DNA of 64,000 bases from NCBI RefSeq assembly GCF_021728295.1, contig NZ_JAKJXE010000008.1, positions 124,001-188,000 on the forward strand, written 5' to 3'. The notes beneath the pieces were generated by a model. That model searched no databases and had not been told where the DNA came from. It was given only the letters and a program-made list of their open reading frames with translations. Positions within the stretch are counted from its first letter, which is position 1. The number at the start of each line of letters is the position of its first letter. Shown here piece after piece: positions 18,114 to 28,077 of the stretch. This DNA comes from Pseudomonas petrae (lineage in GTDB: Bacteria; Pseudomonadota; Gammaproteobacteria; Pseudomonadales; Pseudomonadaceae). The translations under genes and the position numbers were made by a program.

Positions 18114-18722
18114 ATGAGTTCGCTGTACCGCATTGCTTTCGGGTTGGGACTGACTGTATGGGTGGCAGCTTCAGCGCAGGCTGAGGAGTGGAAAGTCGCG
18201 AAGAACGAGGAGGGCATCAAAGTCTCCCTCAGCGAAGTGCCCGGTTCGCAGTACAAGGCCTATCAAGGCGTAACAACCATCAAGGCGGGCATCGGCAAGC
18301 TCAGAGCGTTGCAGGAAGACGTGGCCGCCGCGTGCGCCTGGATTCACGAGTGCAAGCTGCAGAAGATCATCAAGCACGATGGCGACAAAACCTGGACCTA
18401 CTCCCAGTTCAACACGCCGTGGCCGGTCACTCCCCGGGATTCGGTGCTGAAGGTGACGACCGTTGAAGGCGCCGATGGCAGCGTGACCCGCGAGCTGGAA
18501 GGCGATCCCAAGTACATCCCGGAAGAGAAGGGCTTTGTACGGGTGGCGCAGGTTGAGGGGTTCTGGAAGTTTGTGCCCAAGGGCGACAACCTGACCGAGG
18601 TCACCTATCAGGTGCACACCGAGCCTGGTGGCAGCGTGCCATCCTGGCTGGCGAACAAGTTCGTGGTGGATGCGCCGTTCAACACGCTCAAGGCGCTCAA
18701 GGACCGGGCAGAGAAGGACTGA
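18114..18722 (+). CDS. Secreted START-domain protein
   Basis: A 202-residue protein with a signal peptide (cleavage near ASAQA-EEW, residue 23) and a START/polyketide-cyclase-like fold, seen in TWTYSQFNTPWPVTPRDSV and VEGFWKFVPKGDNLTEVTYQ. Such periplasmic START proteins are common in Pseudomonas. A lipid or hydrophobic ligand is presumed. The gene ends at a bidirectional terminator facing gltA. Confidence 0.88.
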   Translation: MSSLYRIAFGLGLTVWVAASAQAEEWKVAKNEEGIKVSLSEVPGSQYKAYQGVTTIKAGIGKLRALQEDVAAACAWIHECKLQKIIKHDGDKTWTYSQFNTPWPVTPRDSVLKVTTVEGADGSVTRELEGDPKYIPEEKGFVRVAQVEGFWKFVPKGDNLTEVTYQVHTEPGGSVPSWLANKFVVDAPFNTLKALKDRAEKD

Positions 18723-18754
18723 TCGGTTCGCTTGCAACGCTAAAGCTACAAACG

Positions 18755-18782
18755 AAAAAGGCTGCCCGAGGGCAGCCTTTTT
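18755..18782. terminator. Bidirectional terminator between START gene and gltA
   Basis: AAAAAGGCTGCC, loop CGAG, GGCAGCCTTTTT is a perfect 12-bp stem with A and T tracts on either side. It serves both convergent genes. Confidence 0.95.
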
Positions 18783-18805
18783 GTGTCTTCGTGGGCGCTG
18801 CCGAG

Positions 18806-20095
18806 TTACTTGCGCTCGGCCAGCGGGACGATGTCGCGTGACACTTCGCCGGTGTACAGCTGGCGTGGACGGCCGATCTTGTAAGGGCTCGACAGCATTT
18901 CCTTCCAGTGGGAAATCCAGCCGACGGTTCGCGCCAGGGCGAAAATCACGGTGAACATGCTGGTCGGGATGCCGATCGCCTTGAGGATGATGCCCGAGTA
19001 GAAGTCAACGTTCGGGTACAGCGAGCGCTCGATGAAGTACGGGTCGGTCAGGGCGATCTCTTCGAGACGCATGGCCAGCTCGAGCTGCGGGTCGTTGGTG
19101 ATGCCCAGCTCGCGCAGGACTTCGTCGCAGGTCTGTTTCATCACGGTGGCGCGCGGGTCGCGGTTCTTGTAAACGCGGTGGCCGAAGCCCATCAGCTTGA
19201 ACGGATCGTTCTTGTCCTTGGCCTTGGCGATGTAGGTGTCGATGTTGGACACATCGCCGATCTCATCGAGCATGGTCAGCACCGCTTCGTTCGCGCCACC
19301 GTGGGCAGGGCCCCAGAGTGCGGCGATACCGGCTGCGATACAGGCAAACGGGTTGGCGCCCGACGAGCCTGCCATGCGCACGGTGGACGTCGAGGCATTC
19401 TGTTCGTGGTCGGCGTGGAGGATGAAGATCCGGTCCATGGCCTTGGCCAGCGTCGGGCTGATCGGTTTGATCTCGCACGGCGTGTTGAACATCATGTGCA
19501 GGAAGTTTTCCGCGTAGCTGAGGTCGTTGCGCGGGTACATCATGGGTTGACCCATGGAGTACTTGTAAACCATCGCGGCGAGGGTCGGCATCTTGGCGAC
19601 CAGACGGATCGCAGAGATTTCCCGGTGCTGCGGATTATTGATGTCCAGGGAGTCGTGGTAGAACGCCGAAAGGGCGCCGACCACGCCGCACATGACGGCC
19701 ATCGGGTGGGCGTCACGACGGAAACCGTTGAAGAAGGTTTTCAGTTGCTCGTGCACCATGGTGTGATTCTTCACGGTGACGACGAATTCGGCTTTTTGCT
19801 CGGCGGTTGGCAGTTCGCCGTTAAGCAGCAGGTAGCAGGTTTCCAGGTAGTCCGATTGCTCGGCCAACTGTTCGATCGGGTAGCCGCGATGCAGGAGAAT
19901 GCCGTTGTCACCATCGATGTAGGTGATTTTCGATTCACATGAGGCCGTGGACATGAAGCCTGGGTCGAATGTGAAGCGTCCGGTGGCAGTCAGGCCGCGT
20001 ACGTCGATAACATCGGGACCAACGGTGCCGGTCAGAATGGGCAGCTCGACGGGGGCTGCGCCCTCGATGATCAACTGCGCTTTTTTATCAGCCAT
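18806..20095 (-). CDS. gltA: Citrate synthase (type II)
   Basis: A 429-residue hexameric-type citrate synthase condensing oxaloacetate with acetyl-CoA at TCA entry. The active-site blocks are present: GPAHGGANEAV and GFGHRVYKNRDPRA carry the two catalytic histidines, and the C-terminal region DFYSGIILKAIGIP the aspartate neighbourhood. It is divergent from sdhCDAB across a 362-bp control region with its own promoter. Confidence 0.98.
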   Translation of the reverse strand: MADKKAQLIIEGAAPVELPILTGTVGPDVIDVRGLTATGRFTFDPGFMSTASCESKITYIDGDNGILLHRGYPIEQLAEQSDYLETCYLLLNGELPTAEQKAEFVVTVKNHTMVHEQLKTFFNGFRRDAHPMAVMCGVVGALSAFYHDSLDINNPQHREISAIRLVAKMPTLAAMVYKYSMGQPMMYPRNDLSYAENFLHMMFNTPCEIKPISPTLAKAMDRIFILHADHEQNASTSTVRMAGSSGANPFACIAAGIAALWGPAHGGANEAVLTMLDEIGDVSNIDTYIAKAKDKNDPFKLMGFGHRVYKNRDPRATVMKQTCDEVLRELGITNDPQLELAMRLEEIALTDPYFIERSLYPNVDFYSGIILKAIGIPTSMFTVIFALARTVGWISHWKEMLSSPYKIGRPRQLYTGEVSRDIVPLAERK

Positions 20096-20153
20096 GTGGC
20101 CTCCTAATTATGCTTCAAATCATCAGACAGACCCCCCACGCAGGGCCCGCATC

Positions 20154-20181
20154 ACTATAGTGAGATAAATTCTAAAGTCAA
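20154..20181 (-). promoter_or_regulatory. gltA promoter
   Basis: On the minus strand TTGACT (20181-20176), a 16-bp spacer and TATAGT (20159-20154) read toward gltA. Confidence 0.6.
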
Positions 20182-20295
20182 TTTGCCAAAAGTCTTGTAG
20201 CAGAAGGCTTTAACGTGGGGTTTTCGTCGAAATTGCGGGCCATTTACGCCAATTATCGGGCTAAAGCAATCCACCCTTGGGACAGGGTCTGCGCG

Positions 20296-20324
20296 TTGTC
20301 ATTAGTTGGCTAACTGTCTATACT
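20296..20324 (+). promoter_or_regulatory. sdhCDAB promoter
   Basis: TTGTCA (20296-20301), a 17-bp spacer and TATACT (20319-20324) form a good sigma-70 promoter. It leaves a leader of about 125 nt before sdhC, and no gene is seen in that leader. Confidence 0.7.
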
Positions 20325-20457
20325 CGGCGTCCGACCGCCAGGGGCTTTCAGGCCTGATTAAACGGGGTTGGTCACTTCCTGGGTAGTGGGTACCTGACCA
20401 GTACACTTCCCAACAACTTGCCCTGAGTGTTAGGGCTCTTCAGTGTGAAAAAAAGCC

Positions 20458-20832
20458 GTGAAAAGCCAACGACCTGTAAACCTAGACCTAAGGACCATCA
20501 AACTCCCTATCACTGCTTACACGTCCATCCTTCACCGTATTTCCGGTGTCATCCTCTTCGTCGGCATTGCCATCATGCTTTATGCATTGGACCTGTCGCT
20601 CGACTCCGAGGAAGGCTTCGCGTCGGTGAAAGCGGGACTGACCAGTCCGCTGGCCAAGTTTGTGATCTGGGCTCTTCTGTCCGCACTGCTGTATCACCTG
20701 GTGGCGGGCGTCCGTCATCTCATCATGGACTCGGGCATCGGCGAAACGCTGGAAGGCGGCAAGCTGGGCTCTAAAATCGTTATCGCCGTGTCTGTGGTGG
20801 TGATCGTTCTGGCAGGAGTGTGGATATGGTAA
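20458..20832 (+). CDS. sdhC: Succinate dehydrogenase cytochrome b556 subunit
   Basis: A 124-residue membrane anchor with three helices that binds heme b and quinone. SxxHRxxG appears as SILHRISGV, and the heme-ligand histidine is in YHLVAGVRHLIMD. Translation begins at GTG (VKSQRPVNLDL), the conserved Pseudomonas N-terminus. The end overlaps sdhD by seven bases. Confidence 0.96.
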   Translation: MKSQRPVNLDLRTIKLPITAYTSILHRISGVILFVGIAIMLYALDLSLDSEEGFASVKAGLTSPLAKFVIWALLSALLYHLVAGVRHLIMDSGIGETLEGGKLGSKIVIAVSVVVIVLAGVWIW

Positions 20833-21194
20833 CCAACGTCACCAACCTTTCTCGTTCGGGCCTGTATGACTGGATGGCGCAACGCGTTTCCGCCGTCGTA
20901 CTCGCGGCTTATTTCATTTTCCTGATCGGGTACCTGATCGCGCACCCTGGCCTTGAATACGCCACGTGGCACGCGCTGTTCTCCCATAACGCAATGCGCA
21001 TCTTCAGTTTGTTGGCCCTCGTTGCCCTGGCGGCTCACACCTGGGTTGGCATGTGGACCATCGCGACTGACTACCTGACGCCGATGGCGCTGGGCAAGTC
21101 CGCGACGGCGGTGCGTTTCCTGTTCCAGGCGGTGTGCGGCATTGCGATGTTCGCTTACTTCGTCTGGGGTGTGCAGATTCTTTGGGGTATCTGA
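20826..21194 (+). CDS. sdhD: Succinate dehydrogenase hydrophobic membrane anchor
   Basis: A 122-residue three-helix anchor that partners SdhC to form the quinone site (heme-side histidine in LAAHTWVGMW). The ATG at 20826 has GCAGGAGT upstream and gives the usual start MVTNVTNLSRSGLYDW. A GTG two codons earlier is possible. Confidence 0.95.
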   Translation: MVTNVTNLSRSGLYDWMAQRVSAVVLAAYFIFLIGYLIAHPGLEYATWHALFSHNAMRIFSLLALVALAAHTWVGMWTIATDYLTPMALGKSATAVRFLFQAVCGIAMFAYFVWGVQILWGI

Positions 21195-21197
21195 TCC

Positions 21198-22970
21198 ATG
21201 GCTAACATCAATTCGCTTTCATTCGACGCCATCATCATTGGCGGCGGCGGCGCGGGCATGCGTGCCGCACTGCAACTGGCTCAGGGCGGCCACAAGACCG
21301 CTGTAGTCACCAAGGTCTTTCCGACTCGTTCCCACACCGTTTCCGCTCAGGGTGGCATCACCTGCGCAATCGCTTCGGCCGATCCGAACGATGACTGGCG
21401 CTGGCACATGTACGATACCGTCAAGGGCTCCGACTACATCGGTGACCAGGACGCTATCGAATACATGTGTTCCGTGGGTCCTGAAGCCGTGTTCGAGCTC
21501 GAACACATGGGTCTGCCGTTCTCCCGTACCGAGCAGGGCCGCATCTATCAGCGTCCGTTCGGCGGCCAGTCGAAAGACTTCGGCAAGGGCGGTCAGGCTG
21601 CACGTACCTGTGCTGCCGCCGACCGTACCGGTCACGCGCTGTTGCACACCCTGTATCAGGCCAACCTTAAAGCCGGCACCGTATTCCTTAACGAGTACTA
21701 CGCAGTCGATCTGGTGAAGAACCAGGACGGCGCGTTTGTCGGGATCATCGCCATCTGCATCGAAACCGGTGAAACCTCTTACATTCGCGCCGACGCGACT
21801 GTACTGGCCACCGGCGGTGCCGGCCGCATCTACTCCTCCACCACCAACGCCCTTATCAACACCGGCGACGGCGTGGGCATGGCGTTGCGTGCCGGTGTAC
21901 CGGTTCAGGACATCGAAATGTGGCAGTTCCACCCGACCGGCATTGCCGGCGCAGGTGTACTGGTCACCGAAGGCTGCCGTGGTGAAGGCGGTTACCTGAT
22001 CAACAAGCACGGCGAGCGTTTCATGGAGCGCTACGCGCCAAACGCCAAGGACCTGGCCGGTCGCGACGTTGTGGCTCGGTCGATGGTTAAAGAGATCATC
22101 GCCGGCAACGGTTGCGGTCCTGACGGCGACCACGTGATGCTCAAACTCGATCACCTTGGTGAGGAAGTGCTGCACAGCCGTCTGCCAGGGATCATGGAAC
22201 TGTCCAAAACCTTCGCACACGTGGATCCGGCCGTTGCGCCAATCCCTGTCGTGCCGACCTGCCACTACATGATGGGCGGCGTTGCCACCAACATTCATGG
22301 TCAGGCGATCACCCAGGACGCCGCGGGCGTCGACGCCATCATCCCGGGCCTGTTCGCGGTCGGTGAAGTGGCGTGCGTATCGGTTCACGGTGCCAACCGT
22401 CTGGGCGGCAACTCGCTGCTCGATCTGGTGGTGTTCGGTCGTGCTGCCGGTCTGCACCTGGAGCAGGCGCTCAACGAAGGCGTCGACTACCGTCGCGCTT
22501 CCGAAACCGACATCGATGTCGCGCTGGCTCGCCTCAACGGGCTGAACTCGCGTACCGATGGCGAAGACGTCGCGACCCTGCGCAAAGAGCTGCAAAGCTG
22601 CATGCAGAACTACTTCGGTGTGTTCCGTACCGGCGAATACATGCAGAAGGGTATTGCCCAGCTGGCAAACCTGCGCGAGCGCATCGCCAACGTCAAGATC
22701 AACGACAAGAGCCAGGCATTCAACACTGCCCGGATCGAAGCGCTGGAGCTGCAAAACCTGCTGGAAGTGGCTGAGGCCACGGCGATCGCCGCCGAGCATC
22801 GCAAGGAATCCCGTGGCGCTCACGCCCGTGAAGACTTCGAAGATCGCGACGACATCAACTGGCTGTGCCACACCCTGTATTTCCCGGGTGAAAAGCGCGT
22901 GGCCAAGCGTGCCGTGAACTTCTCACCGAAGACTGTTCCGACTTTCGAACCCATGATTCGGACTTACTAA
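21198..22970 (+). CDS. sdhA: Succinate dehydrogenase flavoprotein subunit
   Basis: The 590-residue catalytic subunit that oxidises succinate to fumarate. It shows the FAD fold IIIGGGGAGMRAALQ and the covalent-FAD histidine H46 in RSHTVSAQGG. Substrate-site segments include HPTGIAGAGVLVTEGCRGEGG and the capping region near HGANRLGGNSLLD. It is four bases from sdhD in the sdhCDAB operon. Confidence 0.98.
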   Translation: MANINSLSFDAIIIGGGGAGMRAALQLAQGGHKTAVVTKVFPTRSHTVSAQGGITCAIASADPNDDWRWHMYDTVKGSDYIGDQDAIEYMCSVGPEAVFELEHMGLPFSRTEQGRIYQRPFGGQSKDFGKGGQAARTCAAADRTGHALLHTLYQANLKAGTVFLNEYYAVDLVKNQDGAFVGIIAICIETGETSYIRADATVLATGGAGRIYSSTTNALINTGDGVGMALRAGVPVQDIEMWQFHPTGIAGAGVLVTEGCRGEGGYLINKHGERFMERYAPNAKDLAGRDVVARSMVKEIIAGNGCGPDGDHVMLKLDHLGEEVLHSRLPGIMELSKTFAHVDPAVAPIPVVPTCHYMMGGVATNIHGQAITQDAAGVDAIIPGLFAVGEVACVSVHGANRLGGNSLLDLVVFGRAAGLHLEQALNEGVDYRRASETDIDVALARLNGLNSRTDGEDVATLRKELQSCMQNYFGVFRTGEYMQKGIAQLANLRERIANVKINDKSQAFNTARIEALELQNLLEVAEATAIAAEHRKESRGAHAREDFEDRDDINWLCHTLYFPGEKRVAKRAVNFSPKTVPTFEPMIRTY

Positions 22971-22981
22971 GGGTGGCCGAT

Positions 22982-23686
22982 ATGTTGCAAGTCAGTGTTT
23001 ATCGCTACAACCCGGATCAGGACGCAGCACCGTTCATGCAGGACTTTCAGGTCAATACCAACGGTAAAGACCTGATGGTGCTGGACGTGCTGGCCCTGAT
23101 CAAAGAGCAGGACGAAGGTTTCTCCTATCGTCGCTCTTGCCGCGAGGGTGTTTGCGGCTCCGATGGCATGAACATCAACGGCAAGAACGGCCTGGCCTGC
23201 GTTACTCCGCTCTCGGCGGTGGTCAAGGGCAACAAGCTGGTGGTGCGTCCACTGCCTGGCCTGCCGGTCATCCGTGACCTCGCCGTCGACATGAGCATCT
23301 TCTACAAGCAGTACGAGAAGGTGAAGCCATTCCTGCAGAACGACACGCCTGCTCCGGCCATCGAGCGCCTGCAGAGCCCGGAAGAGCGGGAAAAGCTCGA
23401 CGGCCTGTACGAGTGCATTCTGTGCGCTTGCTGCTCGACGTCCTGCCCGTCCTTCTGGTGGAACCCCGACAAGTTCCTGGGTCCTGCTGCGATCCTGCAA
23501 GCCTATCGTTTCCTGGCTGACAGCCGCGACACCCGGACGCAAGAGCGTCTGGCGTCGATGGACGATCCGTTCAGCGTATTCCGCTGCCGCGGCATCATGA
23601 ATTGCGTCAACGTTTGCCCGAAAGGCCTGAACCCAACCAAGGCTATCGGTCACGTGCGCAACATGCTGCTCAAAAGCGGTGTCTGA
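22982..23686 (+). CDS. sdhB: Succinate dehydrogenase iron-sulfur subunit
   Basis: A 234-residue electron-transfer subunit. The 2Fe-2S cysteines lie in CREGVCGSDG and NGLAC, the 4Fe-4S in CILCACCSTSCP, and the 3Fe-4S in CRGIMNCVNVCPKGL. The ATG giving MLQVSVYRYNP is the family start, and the in-frame GTG three codons earlier is less likely. A terminator-like hairpin follows before sucA. Confidence 0.97.
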   Translation: MLQVSVYRYNPDQDAAPFMQDFQVNTNGKDLMVLDVLALIKEQDEGFSYRRSCREGVCGSDGMNINGKNGLACVTPLSAVVKGNKLVVRPLPGLPVIRDLAVDMSIFYKQYEKVKPFLQNDTPAPAIERLQSPEEREKLDGLYECILCACCSTSCPSFWWNPDKFLGPAAILQAYRFLADSRDTRTQERLASMDDPFSVFRCRGIMNCVNVCPKGLNPTKAIGHVRNMLLKSGV

Positions 23687-23738
23687 GTTTGCCGCATCTG
23701 TAACACCGCAGCACCCGCTACTGCAGCACCCGTAAACG

Positions 23739-23772
23739 CTGCGGCGCAGGCTTCAACCGGCGCCGTAGTTTT
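23739..23772 (+). terminator. Terminator-like hairpin between sdhB and sucA
   Basis: CTGCGGCGC (23739-23747) and GCGCCGTAG (23760-23768) form a 9-bp stem with one G-U, followed by TTTT. It probably lets only part of sdh transcription enter suc. The rest of this 269-bp gap shows no gene. Confidence 0.55.
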
Positions 23773-23955
23773 AACCTGAGCAGTTGTCGTATGGCTTCAG
23801 CTCTTATTTTGAAGAAATGAAACCAGCAGGGGCATCCGGGCTGGTACCCGGACTATCTGCGTGATTCCTAGTGACTTGAAGTCGCTGCACATGGACTTTT
23901 CAAGTTTGCGCTGGCATCGACGCCGATGGTGTCCCCTAACCGAGGGTGACCAAGC

Positions 23956-26787
23956 ATGCAAGAAAGCGTGATGCAGCGCATGTGGAACAGCGCCCACCTT
24001 TCCGGTGGTAACGCTGCCTATGTGGAAGAGCTCTACGAGCTCTACCTGCACGACCCTAACGCTGTGCCAGAAGAGTGGCGCACCTATTTTCAGACGTTGC
24101 CGGCTGACGGCAGCACTGCCACCGATGTATCGCACTCGACGGTTCGCGATCATTTTGTGTTGCTGGGGAAAAACCAGCGCCGCGCCCAACCGGTCTCTGC
24201 CGGCAGCGTGAGCAGCGAGCATGAAAAGAAGCAAGTTGAAGTGCTGCGACTTATCCAGGCATTCCGTATGCGCGGCCATCAGGGCGCGCAACTCGATCCT
24301 CTGGGTCTGTGGAAGCGTACTGCGCCAGCTGACCTGTCGATTAACCATTACGGTTTGACCAACGCTGACCTCGATACCACATTCCGCGCCGGCGACCTGT
24401 TCATCGGCAAGGAAGAAGCGAGCCTACGTGAAATCGTCGAGGCGTTGCAGCAGACATATTGCCGCACCATCGGCGCCGAGTTCACGCACATCGTCGATTC
24501 CAACCAGCGCAACTGGTTCATGCAGCGCCTCGAAAGCGTGCGTGGCCGTCCTGCCTATTCCGCCGACATCAAGAGCCACCTGCTCGAGCGTGTGACGGCC
24601 GGCGAGGGTCTGGAAAAGTACCTGGGCACCAAATACCCTGGCACCAAGCGTTTCGGTCTGGAAGGCGGCGAAAGCCTGATTCCGATGCTCGACGAGCTGA
24701 TTCAGCGCTCCGGTTCCTACGGCACCAAGGAAGTGGTCATCGGCATGGCCCACCGTGGCCGTCTCAACGTGCTGGTCAACACCTTCGGCAAGAACCCGCG
24801 CGACCTGTTCGACGAGTTCGAAGGCAAGAAGAAGGTCGAGCTGGGTTCAGGTGACGTCAAGTATCACCAGGGCTTCTCGTCCAACGTGATGACCACCGGC
24901 GGCGAAGTCCACCTGGCGATGGCGTTCAACCCGTCCCACCTGGAAATCGTTTCGCCTGTGGTCGAAGGTTCGGTGCGCGCCCGTCAGGACCGTCGTAACG
25001 ACGCCACTGGCGAGAAAGTGCTGCCGATCTCGATTCACGGCGACGCCGCGTTCGCAGGTCAAGGTGTGGTGCTGGAAACTTTCCAGATGTCGCAGACCCG
25101 TGGCTTCAAGACGGGCGGCACGATCCACATCGTGATCAACAACCAGGTTGGCTTCACCATCAGCAAGCAGGAAGACTCGCGCTCCACCGAGTACGCGACC
25201 GACGTTGCCAAGATGATTCAGGCGCCGATCCTCCATGTGAATGGCGATGATCCGGAAGCCGTGTTGTTCGTGACCCAGCTGGCGATCGACTACCGCATGC
25301 AGTTCAAGCGTGACGTGGTCATCGATCTGGTCTGCTACCGTCGTCGCGGCCACAACGAAGCCGATGAGCCGAGTGGCACCCAGCCGCTGATGTACCAGCA
25401 GATCGCCAAGCAGCGCACCACCCGTGAGCTGTACGCCGATTCGCTGGCCACCGCCGGCATTCTCAACGCTGAAGCCGCTCAGGCCAAGGTCGACGAGTAC
25501 CGTAACGCGCTGGACAACGGCATGCACGTTGTCAAAAGCCTGGTCAAGGAGCCGAACAAGGAATTGTTCGTTGACTGGCGGCCGTACCTGGGTCACGCGT
25601 GGACCGCACGTCACGACACCAGTTTCGACCTCAAGACCCTGCAGGAGCTGTCAGCCAAGCTGATGGAGGTGCCGGAAGGTTTCGTGGTTCAGCGTCAGGT
25701 CCAGAAAATCTACGAAGACCGCCAGAAGATGCAAGTCGGTGGCCTTCCGATCAACTGGGGCTACGCCGAAACCATGGCCTACGCCACGCTGGCGTTCGAA
25801 GGTCATCAGGTGCGCATCACCGGGCAGGACGTCGGTCGCGGTACGTTCTCGCACCGCCACGCCGTGCTGCACAACCAGAAAGACGGCGCGACCTACGTGC
25901 CTCTGCAGAACCTGTACGCCGGTCAGCCTCGTTTTGACCTGTACGATTCGTTCCTGTCGGAAGAAGCCGTGCTGGCGTTCGAATACGGTTACTCGACCAC
26001 TCAGCCAAATGCGCTGGTGATCTGGGAAGCCCAGTTCGGTGACTTTGCCAACGGTGCACAGGTCGTGATCGACCAGTTCATCACCAGCGGCGAGCACAAA
26101 TGGGGCCGTCTGTGCGGTCTGACCATGCTGTTGCCCCATGGCTACGAAGGGCAGGGCCCGGAGCACTCTTCGGCACGTCTTGAGCGCTACCTGCAATTGT
26201 GCGCCGAGCACAACATTCAGGTCTGCGTACCGACCACTCCGGCTCAGATCTACCATCTGCTGCGCCGTCAGGTGATCCGTCCGCTGCGCAAACCGCTGAT
26301 CGTGTTGACGCCGAAGTCGTTGCTGCGCCACAAGCTGGCCGTGTCGACCCTGGAAGATCTGGCCCATGGCTCGTTCCAGACTGTCATTGCGGAGATCGAC
26401 ACCCTCGATGCCGCGAAAGTGACGCGTCTGGTGCTGTGCAGCGGCAAGGTCTACTACGACCTGCTGGAAAAACGCCGTGCCGAAGGCCGCGAAGACATCG
26501 CCATCGTGCGTCTCGAGCAGCTCTATCCGTTCCCGGAAGACGACCTGATGGACGCGATCGCGTCTTACACCAATCTGACCAACGTGGTCTGGTGTCAGGA
26601 AGAACCGATGAACCAGGGCGCCTGGTACAGCAGTCAGCACCACCTGCGCCGCAGCATCGGCAATCACAACCGCAACCTCGTCCTCGAGTATGCCGGCCGT
26701 GATGCTTCCGCTGCTCCTGCTTGTGGATACGCTTCGATGCACGCCGAACAGCAGGAAAAACTGCTGAAAGACGCGTTTTCCGTTTAA
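23956..26787 (+). CDS. sucA: 2-oxoglutarate dehydrogenase E1
   Basis: The 943-residue thiamine-diphosphate E1 that decarboxylates 2-oxoglutarate and acylates SucB. It has the N-terminal helix for E2 binding (MWNSAHLSGGNAAYVEELY), the ThDP core MAHRGRLNVL, and the HGDAAFAGQGVV and NNQVGFTI segments. The C-terminus has CQEEPMNQGAW. The GAGGGTGA ribosome site supports the start. The length is normal. Confidence 0.98.
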   Translation: MQESVMQRMWNSAHLSGGNAAYVEELYELYLHDPNAVPEEWRTYFQTLPADGSTATDVSHSTVRDHFVLLGKNQRRAQPVSAGSVSSEHEKKQVEVLRLIQAFRMRGHQGAQLDPLGLWKRTAPADLSINHYGLTNADLDTTFRAGDLFIGKEEASLREIVEALQQTYCRTIGAEFTHIVDSNQRNWFMQRLESVRGRPAYSADIKSHLLERVTAGEGLEKYLGTKYPGTKRFGLEGGESLIPMLDELIQRSGSYGTKEVVIGMAHRGRLNVLVNTFGKNPRDLFDEFEGKKKVELGSGDVKYHQGFSSNVMTTGGEVHLAMAFNPSHLEIVSPVVEGSVRARQDRRNDATGEKVLPISIHGDAAFAGQGVVLETFQMSQTRGFKTGGTIHIVINNQVGFTISKQEDSRSTEYATDVAKMIQAPILHVNGDDPEAVLFVTQLAIDYRMQFKRDVVIDLVCYRRRGHNEADEPSGTQPLMYQQIAKQRTTRELYADSLATAGILNAEAAQAKVDEYRNALDNGMHVVKSLVKEPNKELFVDWRPYLGHAWTARHDTSFDLKTLQELSAKLMEVPEGFVVQRQVQKIYEDRQKMQVGGLPINWGYAETMAYATLAFEGHQVRITGQDVGRGTFSHRHAVLHNQKDGATYVPLQNLYAGQPRFDLYDSFLSEEAVLAFEYGYSTTQPNALVIWEAQFGDFANGAQVVIDQFITSGEHKWGRLCGLTMLLPHGYEGQGPEHSSARLERYLQLCAEHNIQVCVPTTPAQIYHLLRRQVIRPLRKPLIVLTPKSLLRHKLAVSTLEDLAHGSFQTVIAEIDTLDAAKVTRLVLCSGKVYYDLLEKRRAEGREDIAIVRLEQLYPFPEDDLMDAIASYTNLTNVVWCQEEPMNQGAWYSSQHHLRRSIGNHNRNLVLEYAGRDASAAPACGYASMHAEQQEKLLKDAFSV

Positions 26788-26829
26788 CGCCTTCGCGCAC
26801 TAGAAACCGAATTAAAGGAATTACAGATA

Positions 26830-28068
26830 ATGGCTATTGAGATCAAAGCCCCCTCTTTCCCGGAATCCGTTGCCGACGGCACCGTTGCTACCTGGCACAA
26901 GAAACCGGGCGACGCCGTCAAGCGTGACGACCTGATCGTTGATATCGAAACCGACAAGGTCGTGCTGGAAGTATTGGCCGAAGCTGACGGCGTGCTGGGC
27001 GCAATCGTTGCCGAAGAGGGCGCTACCGTCCTGTCGAACCAGTTGCTGGGCTCGATCGAAGCGGGCGGCGCTGCTGCCGCCCCAGCCGCTGCTGCATCGG
27101 CCCCGGCTGCTGCCGCTGCGCCTGCCCAGGCTGCCGCTGCACCTGCCGCCGCTTCCGGTGACGAAGACGCCATCGGCGCTCCGGCTGCCCGCAAGCTGGC
27201 TGAGGAAAACGGTATCAACCTGTCCAGCGTCAAAGGCACAGGCAAAGATGGCCGCGTCACCAAGGAAGACGTCGTTGCTGCCATCGAAGCGAAGAAATCC
27301 GCTCCGGCCGCCGCACCTGCCGCCAAGCCTGCTGCTGCCGCTGCTCCTGTGGCTGCCGTCGGCGATCGCACCGAGAAGCGCGTGCCGATGACCCGTCTGC
27401 GCGCCAAGGTTGCAGAGCGTCTGGTTGAAGCTCAGTCGAACATGGCGATGCTGACCACCTTCAACGAAGTCGACATGACCGAAGTCATGGCGCTGCGTTC
27501 GAAGTACAAGGACCTGTTCGAGAAGTCCCATAACGGCGTACGCCTGGGCTTCATGTCGTTCTTCGTCAAGGCTGCGACCGAAGCGCTGAAACGCTACCCG
27601 GCCGTCAACGCTTCGATCGACGGCACCGACATCGTCTACCACGGTTATGCCGACGTCGGCGTTGCCGTGTCGAGCGATCGCGGTCTGGTGGTTCCGGTGC
27701 TGCGCAACGCCGAGCAGATGAGCCTGGCTGAAATCGAAGGCGGCATCGCCACCTTCGGCAAGAAAGCCCGTGACGGCAAACTGTCCATCGACGAGATGAC
27801 TGGCGGTACCTTCACCATCACCAACGGTGGTACTTTCGGTTCGATGATGTCGACCCCGATCGTCAACCCGCCGCAAGCGGCCATCCTGGGCATGCACAAC
27901 ATTCTGCAGCGTCCTATGGCGATCAACGGCCAGGTCGTTATCCGTCCGATGATGTATCTGGCGCTGTCTTACGATCACCGCCTGATCGACGGTAAAGAAG
28001 CCGTGACGTTCCTGGTGACCATCAAGAACCTGCTGGAAGACCCGGCGCGTCTGTTGCTGGACATCTGA
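26830..28068 (+). CDS. sucB: Dihydrolipoyl succinyltransferase E2
   Basis: The 412-residue core of the 2-oxoglutarate dehydrogenase complex. It has a lipoyl domain with K43 in DIETDKVVLEV, an Ala/Pro linker (80-112), a peripheral-subunit-binding domain about 114-152, a second Ala-rich linker, and the catalytic domain ending in SYDHRLIDGKEAV with its catalytic histidine. There is a single lipoyl domain, as usual for SucB. Confidence 0.98.
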   Translation: MAIEIKAPSFPESVADGTVATWHKKPGDAVKRDDLIVDIETDKVVLEVLAEADGVLGAIVAEEGATVLSNQLLGSIEAGGAAAAPAAAASAPAAAAAPAQAAAAPAAASGDEDAIGAPAARKLAEENGINLSSVKGTGKDGRVTKEDVVAAIEAKKSAPAAAPAAKPAAAAAPVAAVGDRTEKRVPMTRLRAKVAERLVEAQSNMAMLTTFNEVDMTEVMALRSKYKDLFEKSHNGVRLGFMSFFVKAATEALKRYPAVNASIDGTDIVYHGYADVGVAVSSDRGLVVPVLRNAEQMSLAEIEGGIATFGKKARDGKLSIDEMTGGTFTITNGGTFGSMMSTPIVNPPQAAILGMHNILQRPMAINGQVVIRPMMYLALSYDHRLIDGKEAVTFLVTIKNLLEDPARLLLDI

Positions 28069-28077
28069 TTCAAGGAC

